Of a stretch of 40,136 nt of DNA, positions 21,924 through 30,006 are shown piece after piece (positions within the stretch are counted from its first letter, which is position 1; the number at the start of each line of letters is the position of its first letter). Below the pieces are notes generated by a model, which was not told the origin of the DNA, did not search any database, and worked only from the letters and a program-made list of their open reading frames with translations. The DNA is from Pseudomonadota bacterium. Lineage in GTDB: Bacteria; Pseudomonadota; Alphaproteobacteria; Azospirillales; Azospirillaceae. A program made the translations under genes and the position numbers. The stretch spans positions 1 through 40,136 of the forward strand of contig JAEYPE010000134.1 of assembly GCA_023411035.1 (NCBI GenBank), read 5' to 3'.

Positions 21924-22487
21924 TTAGATCTTGCCGACGAGGTCGAGCGACGGGGCGAGGGTCTTCTCGCCTTCTTCCCACTTGGCCGGGCAGACCTCGC
22001 CCGGGTGCGAAGCGACGTACTGGGCGGCCTTCACCTTGCGGAGCAGCTCGCGGGCGTCACGGCCCACGCCGCCGGCGTTGATCTCGACGATCTGGATCTT
22101 GCCTTCCGGATCGATGACGAAGGTGCCGCGGTCGGCCAGGCCCTTGTCCTCGATCAGGACTTCGAAGTTGCGGGAGATCGTGCCGGTCGGGTCGCCGACC
22201 ATGGTGTACTCGATCTTCTTGATGGCCGCCGACGTGTCGTGCCAAGCCTTGTGGCAGAAGTGCGTGTCGGTCGAAACGCTGTAGATCTCAACGCCGAGCT
22301 TCTGGAACTCGCCGTAGTTCTCAGCCAGGTCTTCCAGCTCGGTCGGGCACACGAAGGTGAAGTCCGCCGGATAGAAGAACACGACCGACCACTTGCCCTT
22401 CAGGTCGGCGTCGCTGACGTCGATGAACTTGCCGTTCTTGAAAGCGGTCGCCTTGAACGGCTTAATCTCGGTGTTGATCAAGGACAT
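21924..22487 (-). CDS. ahpC: Alkyl hydroperoxide reductase subunit C (peroxiredoxin)
   Basis: A 2-Cys peroxiredoxin that reduces hydrogen peroxide, organic peroxides and peroxynitrite. The 187-residue length equals that of E. coli AhpC. The peroxidatic Cys47 lies in FTFVCPTE and the resolving Cys166 in GEVCPAKW. SDTHFCHKAWH-type and GTFVIDPEG segments are also typical. The start is ATG 22487 behind GGAG; a longer in-frame extension upstream is not part of the protein. It is read away from oxyR, which should activate it under peroxide stress. Confidence 0.98.
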   Translation of the reverse strand: MSLINTEIKPFKATAFKNGKFIDVSDADLKGKWSVVFFYPADFTFVCPTELEDLAENYGEFQKLGVEIYSVSTDTHFCHKAWHDTSAAIKKIEYTMVGDPTGTISRNFEVLIEDKGLADRGTFVIDPEGKIQIVEINAGGVGRDARELLRKVKAAQYVASHPGEVCPAKWEEGEKTLAPSLDLVGKI

Positions 22488-22664
22488 GATATCTCCATCA
22501 GCCAGAATGATTGGAGCAAGCGTCTTTCCAGTGTCCTGCCGGCGTGGCGCCGGTGCCCATGGGCGTTGCCGGTGCCGCGGCATCCCTGCCGGAAGTCCGC
22601 CCCCCCTCGTTGGTCGCTTGACACCGGGGAAGGTAGGGGTAATGCCTCAGCGATGGAAGCGAAA

Positions 22665-22701
22665 AATACTGATCGCATTGATCGACATAGCCGATTACTG
22701 T
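22665..22701. promoter_or_regulatory. Candidate OxyR operator between oxyR and ahpC
   Basis: ATAG (22687-22690), 7 bases, then CTGT (22698-22701) matches one half of the ATAG-N7-CTAT OxyR pattern with one mismatch. At the expected 7-base offset on the left a weaker CATT is found, and the fourth quarter site is poor. It ends 8 bases before the oxyR start, where autorepression would occur, and faces the ahpC promoter region. Confidence 0.35.
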
Positions 22702-22708
22702 GTAGCGC

Positions 22709-23665
22709 ATGAAGCCGCTGCCCACCCTGCGCCAACTCCACTACCTCGTCGCCGTCGTCGACCGCTGCCACTTCGGCAAGGCGGCGGAGGCGTGCCTCGT
22801 CAGCCAATCCACCCTCAGCGCCGGCATTCAGGAACTGGAAAGCCTGCTGGGCGCGTCGCTGCTGGAGCGGACGCGGCGCACCGTCCTGCCGACGCCGCTG
22901 GGCCGCGAGATCGCCGAACGCGCCCGCACCGTCCTGAAGGGTGCGGAGGAGCTGGTGGACATGGCCCGCTCCGTGGAGGACCCGATGTCCGGGCCGCTCC
23001 ATCTGGGCGTGATCCCGACCATCGGCCCCTTCCTGATTCCGCGCGTGATGCCGGCCCTGCGGGATTCCTTCCCGAAGCTGAAGCTGTTCCTGCGCGAGGA
23101 TCAGACCGCACGGCTGCTCGACCGCCTGGATTCGGGGGAATTGGATGCGGCGATCCTGGCCCTGCCCTATCCGTCCGGCGACGTGGAAGCCATCGACCTC
23201 GCCGAAGACCGTTTTTCGGTGGTCTGCACCCCCGGCCACCGGCTGAGCCGCGTCACGTCGGCCAGCCCATCCGATGTGGCGCTGGAGGATTTGCTGCTGC
23301 TGGAGGATGGGCATTGCCTGCGCGACCACGCGCTGGCCGCCTGCGCCCTGGAAGGGGCGCGGCAAAGCGCCGCGTTCCAGGGGACCAGCCTCCACACCCT
23401 GGTCCAGATGGTCGCCAACGGGCTGGGGGTGACCCTGCTGCCGCAGATGGCACTCGACTCGGGGATTCTGCGCGGCCTGGATGTGGTGGTGCGATCCCTT
23501 GACGGGGAGCGGCCCTTCCGCCGGATCGGTCTGGTGTGGCGCCGCACCTCCGGACGCAAGGAGACGTTCCGCCAACTTGCCGCCGCGTTGAAGGCGGAGA
23601 TGTCCCGCGGCAGCGAACCGCAGACCCTCGCCGGCGGCGACTCCGGCGTCCGGACCGCCGCCTGA
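22709..23665 (+). CDS. oxyR: Peroxide-sensing LysR regulator OxyR
   Basis: A 318-residue LysR-type regulator. The HTH has LRQLHYLVAVVDRCHFGKAA followed by CLVSQSTLSAGIQELE, the OxyR variant. Both redox cysteines are present, Cys203 and Cys212, in GHCLRDHALAAC with the same 9-residue spacing as Cys199/Cys208 in E. coli. A GxTLLP motif also matches. It is divergent from ahpC–ahpF, the classic target. No convincing ribosome binding site precedes the ATG. It converges on the XRE–cupin gene with 14 bases between them. Confidence 0.95.
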   Translation: MKPLPTLRQLHYLVAVVDRCHFGKAAEACLVSQSTLSAGIQELESLLGASLLERTRRTVLPTPLGREIAERARTVLKGAEELVDMARSVEDPMSGPLHLGVIPTIGPFLIPRVMPALRDSFPKLKLFLREDQTARLLDRLDSGELDAAILALPYPSGDVEAIDLAEDRFSVVCTPGHRLSRVTSASPSDVALEDLLLLEDGHCLRDHALAACALEGARQSAAFQGTSLHTLVQMVANGLGVTLLPQMALDSGILRGLDVVVRSLDGERPFRRIGLVWRRTSGRKETFRQLAAALKAEMSRGSEPQTLAGGDSGVRTAA

Positions 23666-23679
23666 ACCGAACGGAGGCG

Positions 23680-24276
23680 TCAGAGCACGTAGGTCATGAC
23701 CAGATACAGCACCGCCTCGTCATCGCCCACGTTTCGGTAGGCATGCGGCGTGTCGGCGTCGAACTGGATCGTGTCGCCCTGATCCAGGCGATGGGTGCCG
23801 TCCCCGGTTTCGATGTCCACCACGCCGCGCCCGACCAGGATGTTCTCCACCGTGCCGATGGTGTGGGCGTCGGCCCGCTCGTCGGTGCCAGGGGCGAGGC
23901 GCAGTTCGTAGAACTCCACCTGCCGCTCCCCCTGGAAGGGAAACAGCGCCCGCGACGTGAAGCGCCCGTCGCGCGAGGTGAGCGGCTGGCTGTCCACCCG
24001 CCGGATCACCGTGGTCCCACCGCTGACTCCGCTGCTGAGCAGGCTGGAGAAGGGCACGTCCAGGGCGCGGGCAATGGTCCACAGGATGTCGATGCTGGAT
24101 TGCCCGCGCCCCGCCTCGATGGCCGCCAGTTCCGCGCGGCTGTTGCCCGACAGTTTGGCGAGCGCCTCGACGGACAGGCCCTGGCGCAGGCGGAAGCTGC
24201 GGATGTTTTCGGCGATCACACCGTTCAACCGGTTGGCATCGCCGTCCGTCGTCCGGGGGGTCGATGTCGTGCTCAT
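23680..24276 (-). CDS. XRE-family regulator with C-terminal cupin domain
   Basis: A 198-residue regulator. Residues 20-75 form a helix-turn-helix of the XRE type (RLRQGLSVEALAKLSGNSRA followed by LAAIEAGRGQSSIDILWTIA). Residues 105-195 form a cupin sensor with FYELRLAPGTDE, HTIGTVENILVGRG and GDTIQFDADTPHAYRN. Such proteins bind a small ligand in the cupin and regulate a nearby transporter or catabolic gene. It follows the sulfate-type binding protein by 45 bases on the same strand, so the two are probably co-expressed. Confidence 0.88.
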   Translation of the reverse strand: MSTTSTPRTTDGDANRLNGVIAENIRSFRLRQGLSVEALAKLSGNSRAELAAIEAGRGQSSIDILWTIARALDVPFSSLLSSGVSGGTTVIRRVDSQPLTSRDGRFTSRALFPFQGERQVEFYELRLAPGTDERADAHTIGTVENILVGRGVVDIETGDGTHRLDQGDTIQFDADTPHAYRNVGDDEAVLYLVMTYVL

Positions 24277-24321
24277 GGTCCTTGGCCCTCCCGTTCAGTC
24301 AATCATTGCCGCCCTTAGGGG

Positions 24322-25335
24322 TCAGCGCGGCTCCTGCTGGATCTGGTCGAACAGGGCGCCGTCCGCGAAATGGGTCTCCTGCGCCCGGCGCCAGCCGCCG
24401 AACACGTCATCGACGGTCACCAGCGCCACCGGGGTGAAGCGCCCGGCATACTGCCGCGCCAGTTCGGGATGGCGGGGCCGGTAGAAATTCCGGGCGGCGA
24501 TTTCCTGCCCTTCGCGGGTGTAGAGATATTGCACATAGGCTTCGGCCACCTTGCGGGTGCCCTTGCGGTCCACCACGCTGTCCACCACGGCCACCGGCGG
24601 TTCGGTGAGGATGGACAGGGACGGCACGACGATCTCGAACTGGTCGGCCCCGAATTCCTTGAGCGACAGGAAGGCTTCGTTCTCCCAGGCCAGCAGAACG
24701 TCGCCCACGCCCTTGCGGGTGAAGGTCAGGGCGGCCCCGCGGGCGCCGCTGTCCAGCACCGGGACGTTCCCGAACAGGGCCGCGACGAACTCCTTCGCCT
24801 TGGCCTCGTCGTCGCCGCTCTGCTTCAGGGCATAGGCCCAGGCGGCGAGATAATTCCAGCGCGCCCCGCCCGAGGTCTTCGGGTTCGGCGTCACCACCTC
24901 CACCCCCGGCTTCACCAGATCGTCCCAGTCCTTGATCCGCTTCGGGTTGCCCTTGCGGACCAGGAACACGATGGTCGAGGTGTAGGGGGAACTGTTGCTG
25001 GGCAGCCGGGTCCGCCAGTCCTTCCCGATCAGCCCGGCATCGGCGATGGCGTCCACGTCATAGGCCAGCGCCAGCGTCACCACATCGGCATCCAGCCCAT
25101 CGACGACCGAGCGCGCCTGCGCCCCCGATCCGCCGTGCGACTGCCGGATGACCACGCTCTCCCCCGCCGCCTCCGCCCAGGTGCGGGCGAAGGCCGGATT
25201 GAACTCCTCGTACAACTCCCGCGTCGGGTCGTAGGAGACGTTCAGGATCGTCTTCCGCCCGGCGGCGCTGGCCGTCGCCAGGGCGGCCAGAATCACCCCC
25301 GCGGCGATAAGGCTCCGGCTGAAACGCAACGGCAT
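24322..25335 (-). CDS. Periplasmic sulfate-type ABC substrate-binding protein (orphan)
   Basis: A 337-residue protein of the sulfate/thiosulfate-binding family (Sbp/CysP). It has a signal peptide (residues 1-24) and then the family landmarks NVSYDPTRELYEEFN, QSHGGSGAQARSV, DADVVTLALAYDVD and TPNPKTSGGARWNYLAAW. The start is ATG 25335 with GGGGA upstream; the longer frame is not used. No permease (cysT, cysW) or ATPase (cysA) gene accompanies it, so it must work with components encoded elsewhere or act as a sensor. Confidence 0.9.
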   Translation of the reverse strand: MPLRFSRSLIAAGVILAALATASAAGRKTILNVSYDPTRELYEEFNPAFARTWAEAAGESVVIRQSHGGSGAQARSVVDGLDADVVTLALAYDVDAIADAGLIGKDWRTRLPSNSSPYTSTIVFLVRKGNPKRIKDWDDLVKPGVEVVTPNPKTSGGARWNYLAAWAYALKQSGDDEAKAKEFVAALFGNVPVLDSGARGAALTFTRKGVGDVLLAWENEAFLSLKEFGADQFEIVVPSLSILTEPPVAVVDSVVDRKGTRKVAEAYVQYLYTREGQEIAARNFYRPRHPELARQYAGRFTPVALVTVDDVFGGWRRAQETHFADGALFDQIQQEPR

Positions 25336-25528
25336 GAACGGTTTTCCCCAGGCTTGCTGACTGTAGCGAGGTGCTGGGGATATTGAACACCACCGATCCC
25401 TATCAGACAAGTCGTCTTTTGCAGCATGATGTGTAATTCACATATGTGCGAATGACATTTAGCGACATTTATTAGTGAAAATTTGAGCGCATGATGGCGA
25501 CACCGGACGACCGGTGCAATCGCGGCTG

Positions 25529-26422
25529 TCAGGCCTGCTTGGCGTCGATGATGCCGCGGCGGATGGCGCGGGTCTTGGTGAAATGGTCCTGCAACTGCTG
25601 CCCCTCGCCCCAGCGGATGGCGCGCTGGAGGGCGGTCAGATCCTCGGTGAAGCGCTGGAGAATCTCCAGGACCGCTTCCCGGTTGTTCAGGAACACGTCG
25701 CGCCACATCACCGGATCGCTCGCGGCGATGCGGGTGAAATCACGGAAACCGCCGGCGGAGAACTTGATGACCTCCGACTTGGTGTCATCCTCCAGGTCGG
25801 ACGCCGTGCCGACGATGGTGTAGGCGATCAGGTGCGGCAGGTGCGAGGTGATGGCCAGCACGCGGTCATGGTGGGAGGCGTCCATCAGTTCGACCGTCGA
25901 GCCGATGCGGCGCCACATCTCCACCACCTTGTCCACCGCCGCCTCGTTGGCGCCGGGGGGCGGGGTGACGATGCACCAGCGGCCCTGGAACAGGGCGGCG
26001 AAGCCGGCCTCCGGCCCCGAATGCTCGGTTCCCGCCACCGGGTGGCCGGGGATCAGATGCACGCCGTCCGGGATGTGCGGACCGACGTCGCGCAGCACCG
26101 CCTGCTTAACCGAGCCGACGTCCGACACGATCATGCCGGGGCGCAGCAGCGGCCCGAGTTGCTCCCCCACCTCGGCGAAGGCGCCGACCGGGGTCGCCAG
26201 GATGACCAGTTCCGCCCCCTCCAGCGCCTCCGCCAGATCGGTGGTGGCATGCTCCACGATGCCCAGTTCCATCGCCTTGGCGCAGTGCTCGGGACTGCGG
26301 TCCGCGCAGACGACCTGCCGGGCGACACCATAATGGGTGAGCGCCCGCGCCACGGAGGAACCGATCAGACCGATGCCGACAATGGCAACGCGGTCGAACA
26401 GGGGGCTGGCAGTATCGCTCAT
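25529..26422 (-). CDS. tyrA: Prephenate/arogenate dehydrogenase
   Basis: The oxidative step towards tyrosine. The 297-residue TyrA-family protein has a Rossmann motif VAIVGIGLIGSSVARAL, then HPVAGTEHSGPEAG, SHLPHLIAYTIV and SAGGFRDFTRIAASDP, all characteristic. There is no fused chorismate mutase and no ACT domain. Whether it prefers prephenate, arogenate or both cannot be read from sequence. The start is ATG 26422; the longer frame upstream runs across a terminator and is not coding. It lies downstream of hisC, but a terminator intervenes, so it may have its own promoter. Confidence 0.94.
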   Translation of the reverse strand: MSDTASPLFDRVAIVGIGLIGSSVARALTHYGVARQVVCADRSPEHCAKAMELGIVEHATTDLAEALEGAELVILATPVGAFAEVGEQLGPLLRPGMIVSDVGSVKQAVLRDVGPHIPDGVHLIPGHPVAGTEHSGPEAGFAALFQGRWCIVTPPPGANEAAVDKVVEMWRRIGSTVELMDASHHDRVLAITSHLPHLIAYTIVGTASDLEDDTKSEVIKFSAGGFRDFTRIAASDPVMWRDVFLNNREAVLEILQRFTEDLTALQRAIRWGEGQQLQDHFTKTRAIRRGIIDAKQA

Positions 26423-26534
26423 GATCTCAGGGCACCGGATGCGGGTGGGTTGCAGAACGCCCCGCTTTAAAGCACCAAGCCGCCCCCCGACCAAGCGAAA
26501 CTTTGGCCGGTGGTGACGCTCGAAACGTCTGGAA

Positions 26535-26561
26535 CGAAAAGGCCGGGCACACAGCCCGGCC
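26535..26561 (-). terminator. Terminator between hisC and tyrA
   Basis: GGCCGGGC (26541-26548) and GCCCGGCC (26554-26561) form a perfect 8-bp stem around a 5-base loop. The minus strand then reads TTTTCGTTCC, a short T-tract. It lies 26 bases past the hisC stop codon and 113 bases before the tyrA start. Confidence 0.7.
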
Positions 26562-26587
26562 CCATCGATCACGATCCGATGGTCTTG

Positions 26588-27682
26588 TTACGCCGCCAGG
26601 AAGTCCTTCAGCGCCTGCACCACCTCGCGCATTTCGGCCTCCGTGCCGATGGTGACGCGCAGGCAGCTCGGCAGGCCGTAGGAGGGCATCTGGCGGACCA
26701 GGATGCCGCGGCCCTTCAGGAATTGACGCGCCGCCTCGGCGTCGTCCTTGCCGACGGCCTGCCCGGCGAAGTCCACCAGGACGAAGTTCGTCACGCTGGG
26801 ATGCGTCTTCAGACCCAGTGCCTGGACCTGCTGAACGAACCACTCCCGCCACTCGGTGTTGTGGCTGCGCGAGCGCTCCAGGAACTCCGTGTCCTCCAGC
26901 GCCGCCACCCCGGCGATCTGCGCGGCGGACGAGACGTTGAAGGGGCCGCGCACGCGGTTCAGCACGTCGGCGATCCCCGCCGGGCAATAGGCCCAGCCCA
27001 GCCGGACCGAGCCCAGCGCGAAGATCTTCGAGAAGGTGCGGGTCATCACCACGTTGGGGAAGCGGTCCACCAGTTCCTGCCCCGCCGAATAGTCGTTGTG
27101 GTTCATGTACTCGGCATAGGCCGCGTCGATGACCAGGATGACGTTCCGCGGCAGGCCGGCGTGCAGGCGGGCCATCTCGTCGGCGGTGATGTAGGTGCCG
27201 GTCGGGTTGTTCGGGTTGGCGACGAAGACCAGCCGGGTGCGCGGCGTGACGTGCGCCAGCAGCGAATCCACATCGGTGGTCAGGTTCGTCTCCGGCGCCT
27301 TGACCGGGGTGGCGCCGACCGACCTGGCGCCGATCGGGTACATCAGGAAGCCGTGCTGCGAATACAGCACCTCGTCCCCCGGACCGGCATAGGCGCGGAT
27401 CAGCAGGGCGATCAGCTCGTCGGAGCCGGCGCCGCAAACCACGCGCTCCGCATCCAGGCCGAAGCGCGCCGCGATGGCGTTGCGCAGCTTGGCGGAACCG
27501 CCGTCCGGATAACGGTGCAGCTCGCCCGCGGCGGCCTTGTAGGCCTCCACGGCGCGCGGGCTGGGGCCGAGCGCTCCCTCGTTGGAAGCGAGGCGGATGT
27601 GCCCCGCGTGCTCACCGCCGACATAGGGGGCGATGTCGAGAATCCCCGGGCGGGGCACCGGGCCGTTGTTCGGCTGGGTCAT
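26588..27682 (-). CDS. hisC: Histidinol-phosphate/aromatic aminotransferase
   Basis: A PLP-dependent class I/II aminotransferase of 364 residues. It has the HisC pattern: IRLASNEGALGPSP near the N-terminus, VFVANPNNPTGTY, IDAAYAEYM, and the PLP lysine in TRTFSKIFALGSVRLGWAY. A late VRINIG-like segment is replaced by CLRVTIGTEAEM. Its position between chorismate mutase and prephenate dehydrogenase, away from any his gene, suggests it also or mainly transaminates aromatic 2-oxo acids. Confidence 0.93.
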   Translation of the reverse strand: MTQPNNGPVPRPGILDIAPYVGGEHAGHIRLASNEGALGPSPRAVEAYKAAAGELHRYPDGGSAKLRNAIAARFGLDAERVVCGAGSDELIALLIRAYAGPGDEVLYSQHGFLMYPIGARSVGATPVKAPETNLTTDVDSLLAHVTPRTRLVFVANPNNPTGTYITADEMARLHAGLPRNVILVIDAAYAEYMNHNDYSAGQELVDRFPNVVMTRTFSKIFALGSVRLGWAYCPAGIADVLNRVRGPFNVSSAAQIAGVAALEDTEFLERSRSHNTEWREWFVQQVQALGLKTHPSVTNFVLVDFAGQAVGKDDAEAARQFLKGRGILVRQMPSYGLPSCLRVTIGTEAEMREVVQALKDFLAA

Positions 27683-27720
27683 GTCAGGTCTCAGACCTTG
27701 CGGGCGTCATTGGGCGGACA

Positions 27721-28635
27721 TCATTGGAAAGATGAAGCGGAAAGATGAAGCGGAACGGCGTAGCCGCCCACGATGTTGATCCGCACCGGAATCTCGCCCA
27801 GCCGCCCGGCGAAGGCCGCCAGGCGCGGGTCGGTGTGATCGACGAAATCGGCGACCTCGACCAGATGGATGGAGGGACCGGACGGGTCGCGGGCGTGCCA
27901 GGTGCAGAAATAGGTCGGGGCGAGGCCGCTCGTTTCCAAATGGTCCTTCAGCCGCCCCCGGCTGAGGTCGTGGCCCAGTTCGATTCCCAGAAGGGTGCGG
28001 TCGTCGCCGGTCGGCTCGTGCGGGACCAGCGCGATGGCCAGGGCGTCGCGGTCCTCGCCGCGGGCGTTGCCGCGCCCGGCGAAGGGCAGGCGGGCGACCA
28101 CGCGCGGCGTGCGCGCGTCGGACGACACCAGGAAGCGCCACCAGGGGTCCGCGTCGTCTTCCGCCGGATAGGGCACGATGCCGACCGTCGCCGTCCCTTC
28201 CGACACCGCGCGGATGGCGGCGGCGGGGGTGTTGACGGCGGTCATCGGAACGACGCTGCCGAAATGGTCGCGCGCCACGTCCCAGAATCCGCGGCGGTCC
28301 TCCGGCGCGTAGACGGCGACGGCGAAGGGCCCCTGGAGCCGTGTGAAGGCGGTGATCATCTCCCGCCACATGCGGACGACGGCGATGGCCGGGAAGGAGC
28401 CGGCGTGGCGCGCCATCAGGCGGCGCAGGATCACCGCCTCGCGCGCCGGGCGCAGATAGATCGGGGCCTGGGCCGGGGCGCCGTTGGCCTGCCCTTCCGC
28501 GGCCTCCATCTGGCCTTTGACGATGCCGACACGCTCCACCACCGCCGCGCGGCGCATCAGCAGGTCGTGGATCGTATCGTCGATGTGATCGATCTCGCGG
28601 CGCAGATCGTCGAGCGGAGACTTGGGCGGAGGCAT
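27721..28635 (-). CDS. Chorismate mutase with degenerate prephenate dehydratase-like tail
   Basis: A 304-residue protein. Residues 1-95 are an AroQ chorismate mutase domain, with Arg12 (LRREID), Arg28/29 and Lys40 at the usual catalytic positions. Residues 105-200 resemble the prephenate dehydratase fold, but the Thr-Arg-Phe catalytic motif is not seen. Residues 215-300 look like a worn ACT domain (HLVEVADFVDH, late INIVGGYAVP) without the ESRP motif. It should make prephenate but probably does not dehydrate it; the tail may be structural or regulatory. Its last residues arise from a 13-bp tandem duplication. Confidence 0.85.
   Translation of the reverse strand: MPPPKSPLDDLRREIDHIDDTIHDLLMRRAAVVERVGIVKGQMEAAEGQANGAPAQAPIYLRPAREAVILRRLMARHAGSFPAIAVVRMWREMITAFTRLQGPFAVAVYAPEDRRGFWDVARDHFGSVVPMTAVNTPAAAIRAVSEGTATVGIVPYPAEDDADPWWRFLVSSDARTPRVVARLPFAGRGNARGEDRDALAIALVPHEPTGDDRTLLGIELGHDLSRGRLKDHLETSGLAPTYFCTWHARDPSGPSIHLVEVADFVDHTDPRLAAFAGRLGEIPVRINIVGGYAVPLHLSASSFQ
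27726..27751. repeat. 13-bp tandem duplication at the 3' end of the chorismate mutase gene
   Basis: GGAAAGATGAAGC occurs twice back to back (27726-27738 and 27739-27751). Because 13 is not a multiple of 3, the second copy changes the reading frame and brings the stop codon at 27721. With one copy the frame would run on to a TGA at 27684-27686, one base before the hisC start. Confidence 0.75.
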
Positions 28636-28716
28636 GGTGCGGGAAACCGTCGAATCCAGGGCGAATCCAAAGCCGGATAGTAGTAGTCCGCAAGCTCCGC
28701 AAAATCAAAGAAAACG

Positions 28717-28750
28717 TTGACACTCCCAATCGCCGCTCCCTAGCTATACG
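28717..28750 (+). promoter_or_regulatory. Candidate metX promoter
   Basis: TTGACA at 28717-28722 is a perfect -35 box. Downstream, TAGCTATAC (28741-28749) holds -10-like sequences, but the spacing is 18-22 bases and the best fit is imperfect. This is the only good -35 in the 147-base gap between the divergent chorismate mutase and metX genes. No SAM riboswitch is evident. Confidence 0.35.
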
Positions 28751-28782
28751 CTCCCGTTGTCCCGGAGGTCCCGAGACCCGCC

Positions 28783-30006
28783 ATGTCCGCGCCGACGTCT
28801 GCGCCGACCACTGCACCGAACCCCGCCGCTGCCGTGCCCGCCGAACCGGCGGCATTGCCCGGCCTTCGGGTCACGCTCGGGGTGGACAGGCCCATGCGGC
28901 TGGACAGCGGGGCGGAACTGGGGCCCTTCACGGTCGCGTACCAGACCTACGGCACGCTGAACGCCGACCGGTCGAACGCCGTCCTGATCTGCCACGCCCT
29001 GACCGGCGACCATTACGTGCTCGACCCCCACCCGGTGACCGGCAAGCCCGGCTGGTGGGAGATGCTGGTCGGACCGGGCAAGCCGGTCGACACCGACCGC
29101 TATTTCGTCGTCTGCTCCAACGTCATCGGCGGCTGCATGGGCTCCACCGGCCCGAAGGAGATCGACCCGGCGACCGGCAAGCCCTATGGGCTGGGTTTCC
29201 CCGTCATCACCATCGGCGACATGGTGCGCGCGCAGAAGCTGCTGGTGGAGCATCTGGGGATCGAGCGTCTTTTCTGCGTGATCGGCGGCTCCATGGGCGG
29301 CATGCAGGTGCTGCAATGGGCGGTGGCCTATCCCGAGTCCGTCTTCGCCGCGGTGCCCATCGCCACGGCGGCCCGCCATTCGGCGCAGAACATCGCCTTC
29401 CACGAGGTGGGCCGGCAGGCGATCATGGCCGACCCGGATTGGGCCGGCGGCAATTACCTGCTGGAGGGCACGCGCCCGCACCGCGGGCTGGCGGTGGCGC
29501 GGATGGCCGCGCACATCACCTACCTGTCGGAACCGGCGCTGCACCGCAAGTTCGGGCGCAACCTGCAGAACCGGCAGGCCGTCACCTACGGCTTCGACGC
29601 CGATTTCCAGGTGGAAAGCTATCTGCGCCACCAGGGCATCACCTTCGTGGAGCGGTTCGACGCCAACTCCTACCTCTACATCACGCGGGCGATGGATTAT
29701 TTCGACCTCGCCGCGGATTACGGGGGCGGCACCCTGTCCAACGCCTTCCGCAAGGACGGCAAGAGCACCCCGGTGCGCTTCTGTCTGGCCAGCTTCTCCA
29801 GCGACTGGCTGTTCCCCACCTCCGAATCGCGGGCCATCGTGCACGCGCTGAACGCGGTGGCGGCCAACGTCAGTTTCGTGGAAATCCAGACCGACAAGGG
29901 CCACGACGCCTTCCTTCTGGACGAGCCGGAGTTCCATCAGGTGATCCGAGGCTTCCTGGAAGGCTGCGCGGAACACCGCGGCCTGACACGGGCATCCACG
30001 CCATGA
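28783..30006 (+). CDS. metX: Homoserine O-acetyltransferase
   Basis: Acetylates (or in some members succinylates) homoserine in methionine synthesis. This alpha/beta hydrolase has 407 residues with nucleophile Ser170 in GGSMGGMQ, an early ICHALTGDHY oxyanion segment, and His374 in DKGHDAFLLDE. The N-terminal 25 residues are an Ala/Pro-rich extension. The ribosome binding site is weak (GGAG at long spacing). metW overlaps its end by 4 bases (ATGA), the usual metX–metW arrangement. Confidence 0.96.
   Translation: MSAPTSAPTTAPNPAAAVPAEPAALPGLRVTLGVDRPMRLDSGAELGPFTVAYQTYGTLNADRSNAVLICHALTGDHYVLDPHPVTGKPGWWEMLVGPGKPVDTDRYFVVCSNVIGGCMGSTGPKEIDPATGKPYGLGFPVITIGDMVRAQKLLVEHLGIERLFCVIGGSMGGMQVLQWAVAYPESVFAAVPIATAARHSAQNIAFHEVGRQAIMADPDWAGGNYLLEGTRPHRGLAVARMAAHITYLSEPALHRKFGRNLQNRQAVTYGFDADFQVESYLRHQGITFVERFDANSYLYITRAMDYFDLAADYGGGTLSNAFRKDGKSTPVRFCLASFSSDWLFPTSESRAIVHALNAVAANVSFVEIQTDKGHDAFLLDEPEFHQVIRGFLEGCAEHRGLTRASTP

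Noticed and set aside
20397..22712. 771-codon plus-strand open frame opposite ahpF and ahpC
   Set aside because: It lies antisense to two clearly recognised genes and has a Val/Leu/His/Arg-rich composition typical of antisense frames at high GC.
25501..25516. CACCGG/CCGGTG dyad just after tyrA as a terminator
   Set aside because: Only 6 bp with a 4-base loop and no adjacent T-run on the minus strand, so it is too weak to call.
28636..28782. Possible SAM-II riboswitch before metX
   Set aside because: The gap is only 147 bases, contains promoter-like boxes, and no SAM-II pseudoknot pattern could be traced.
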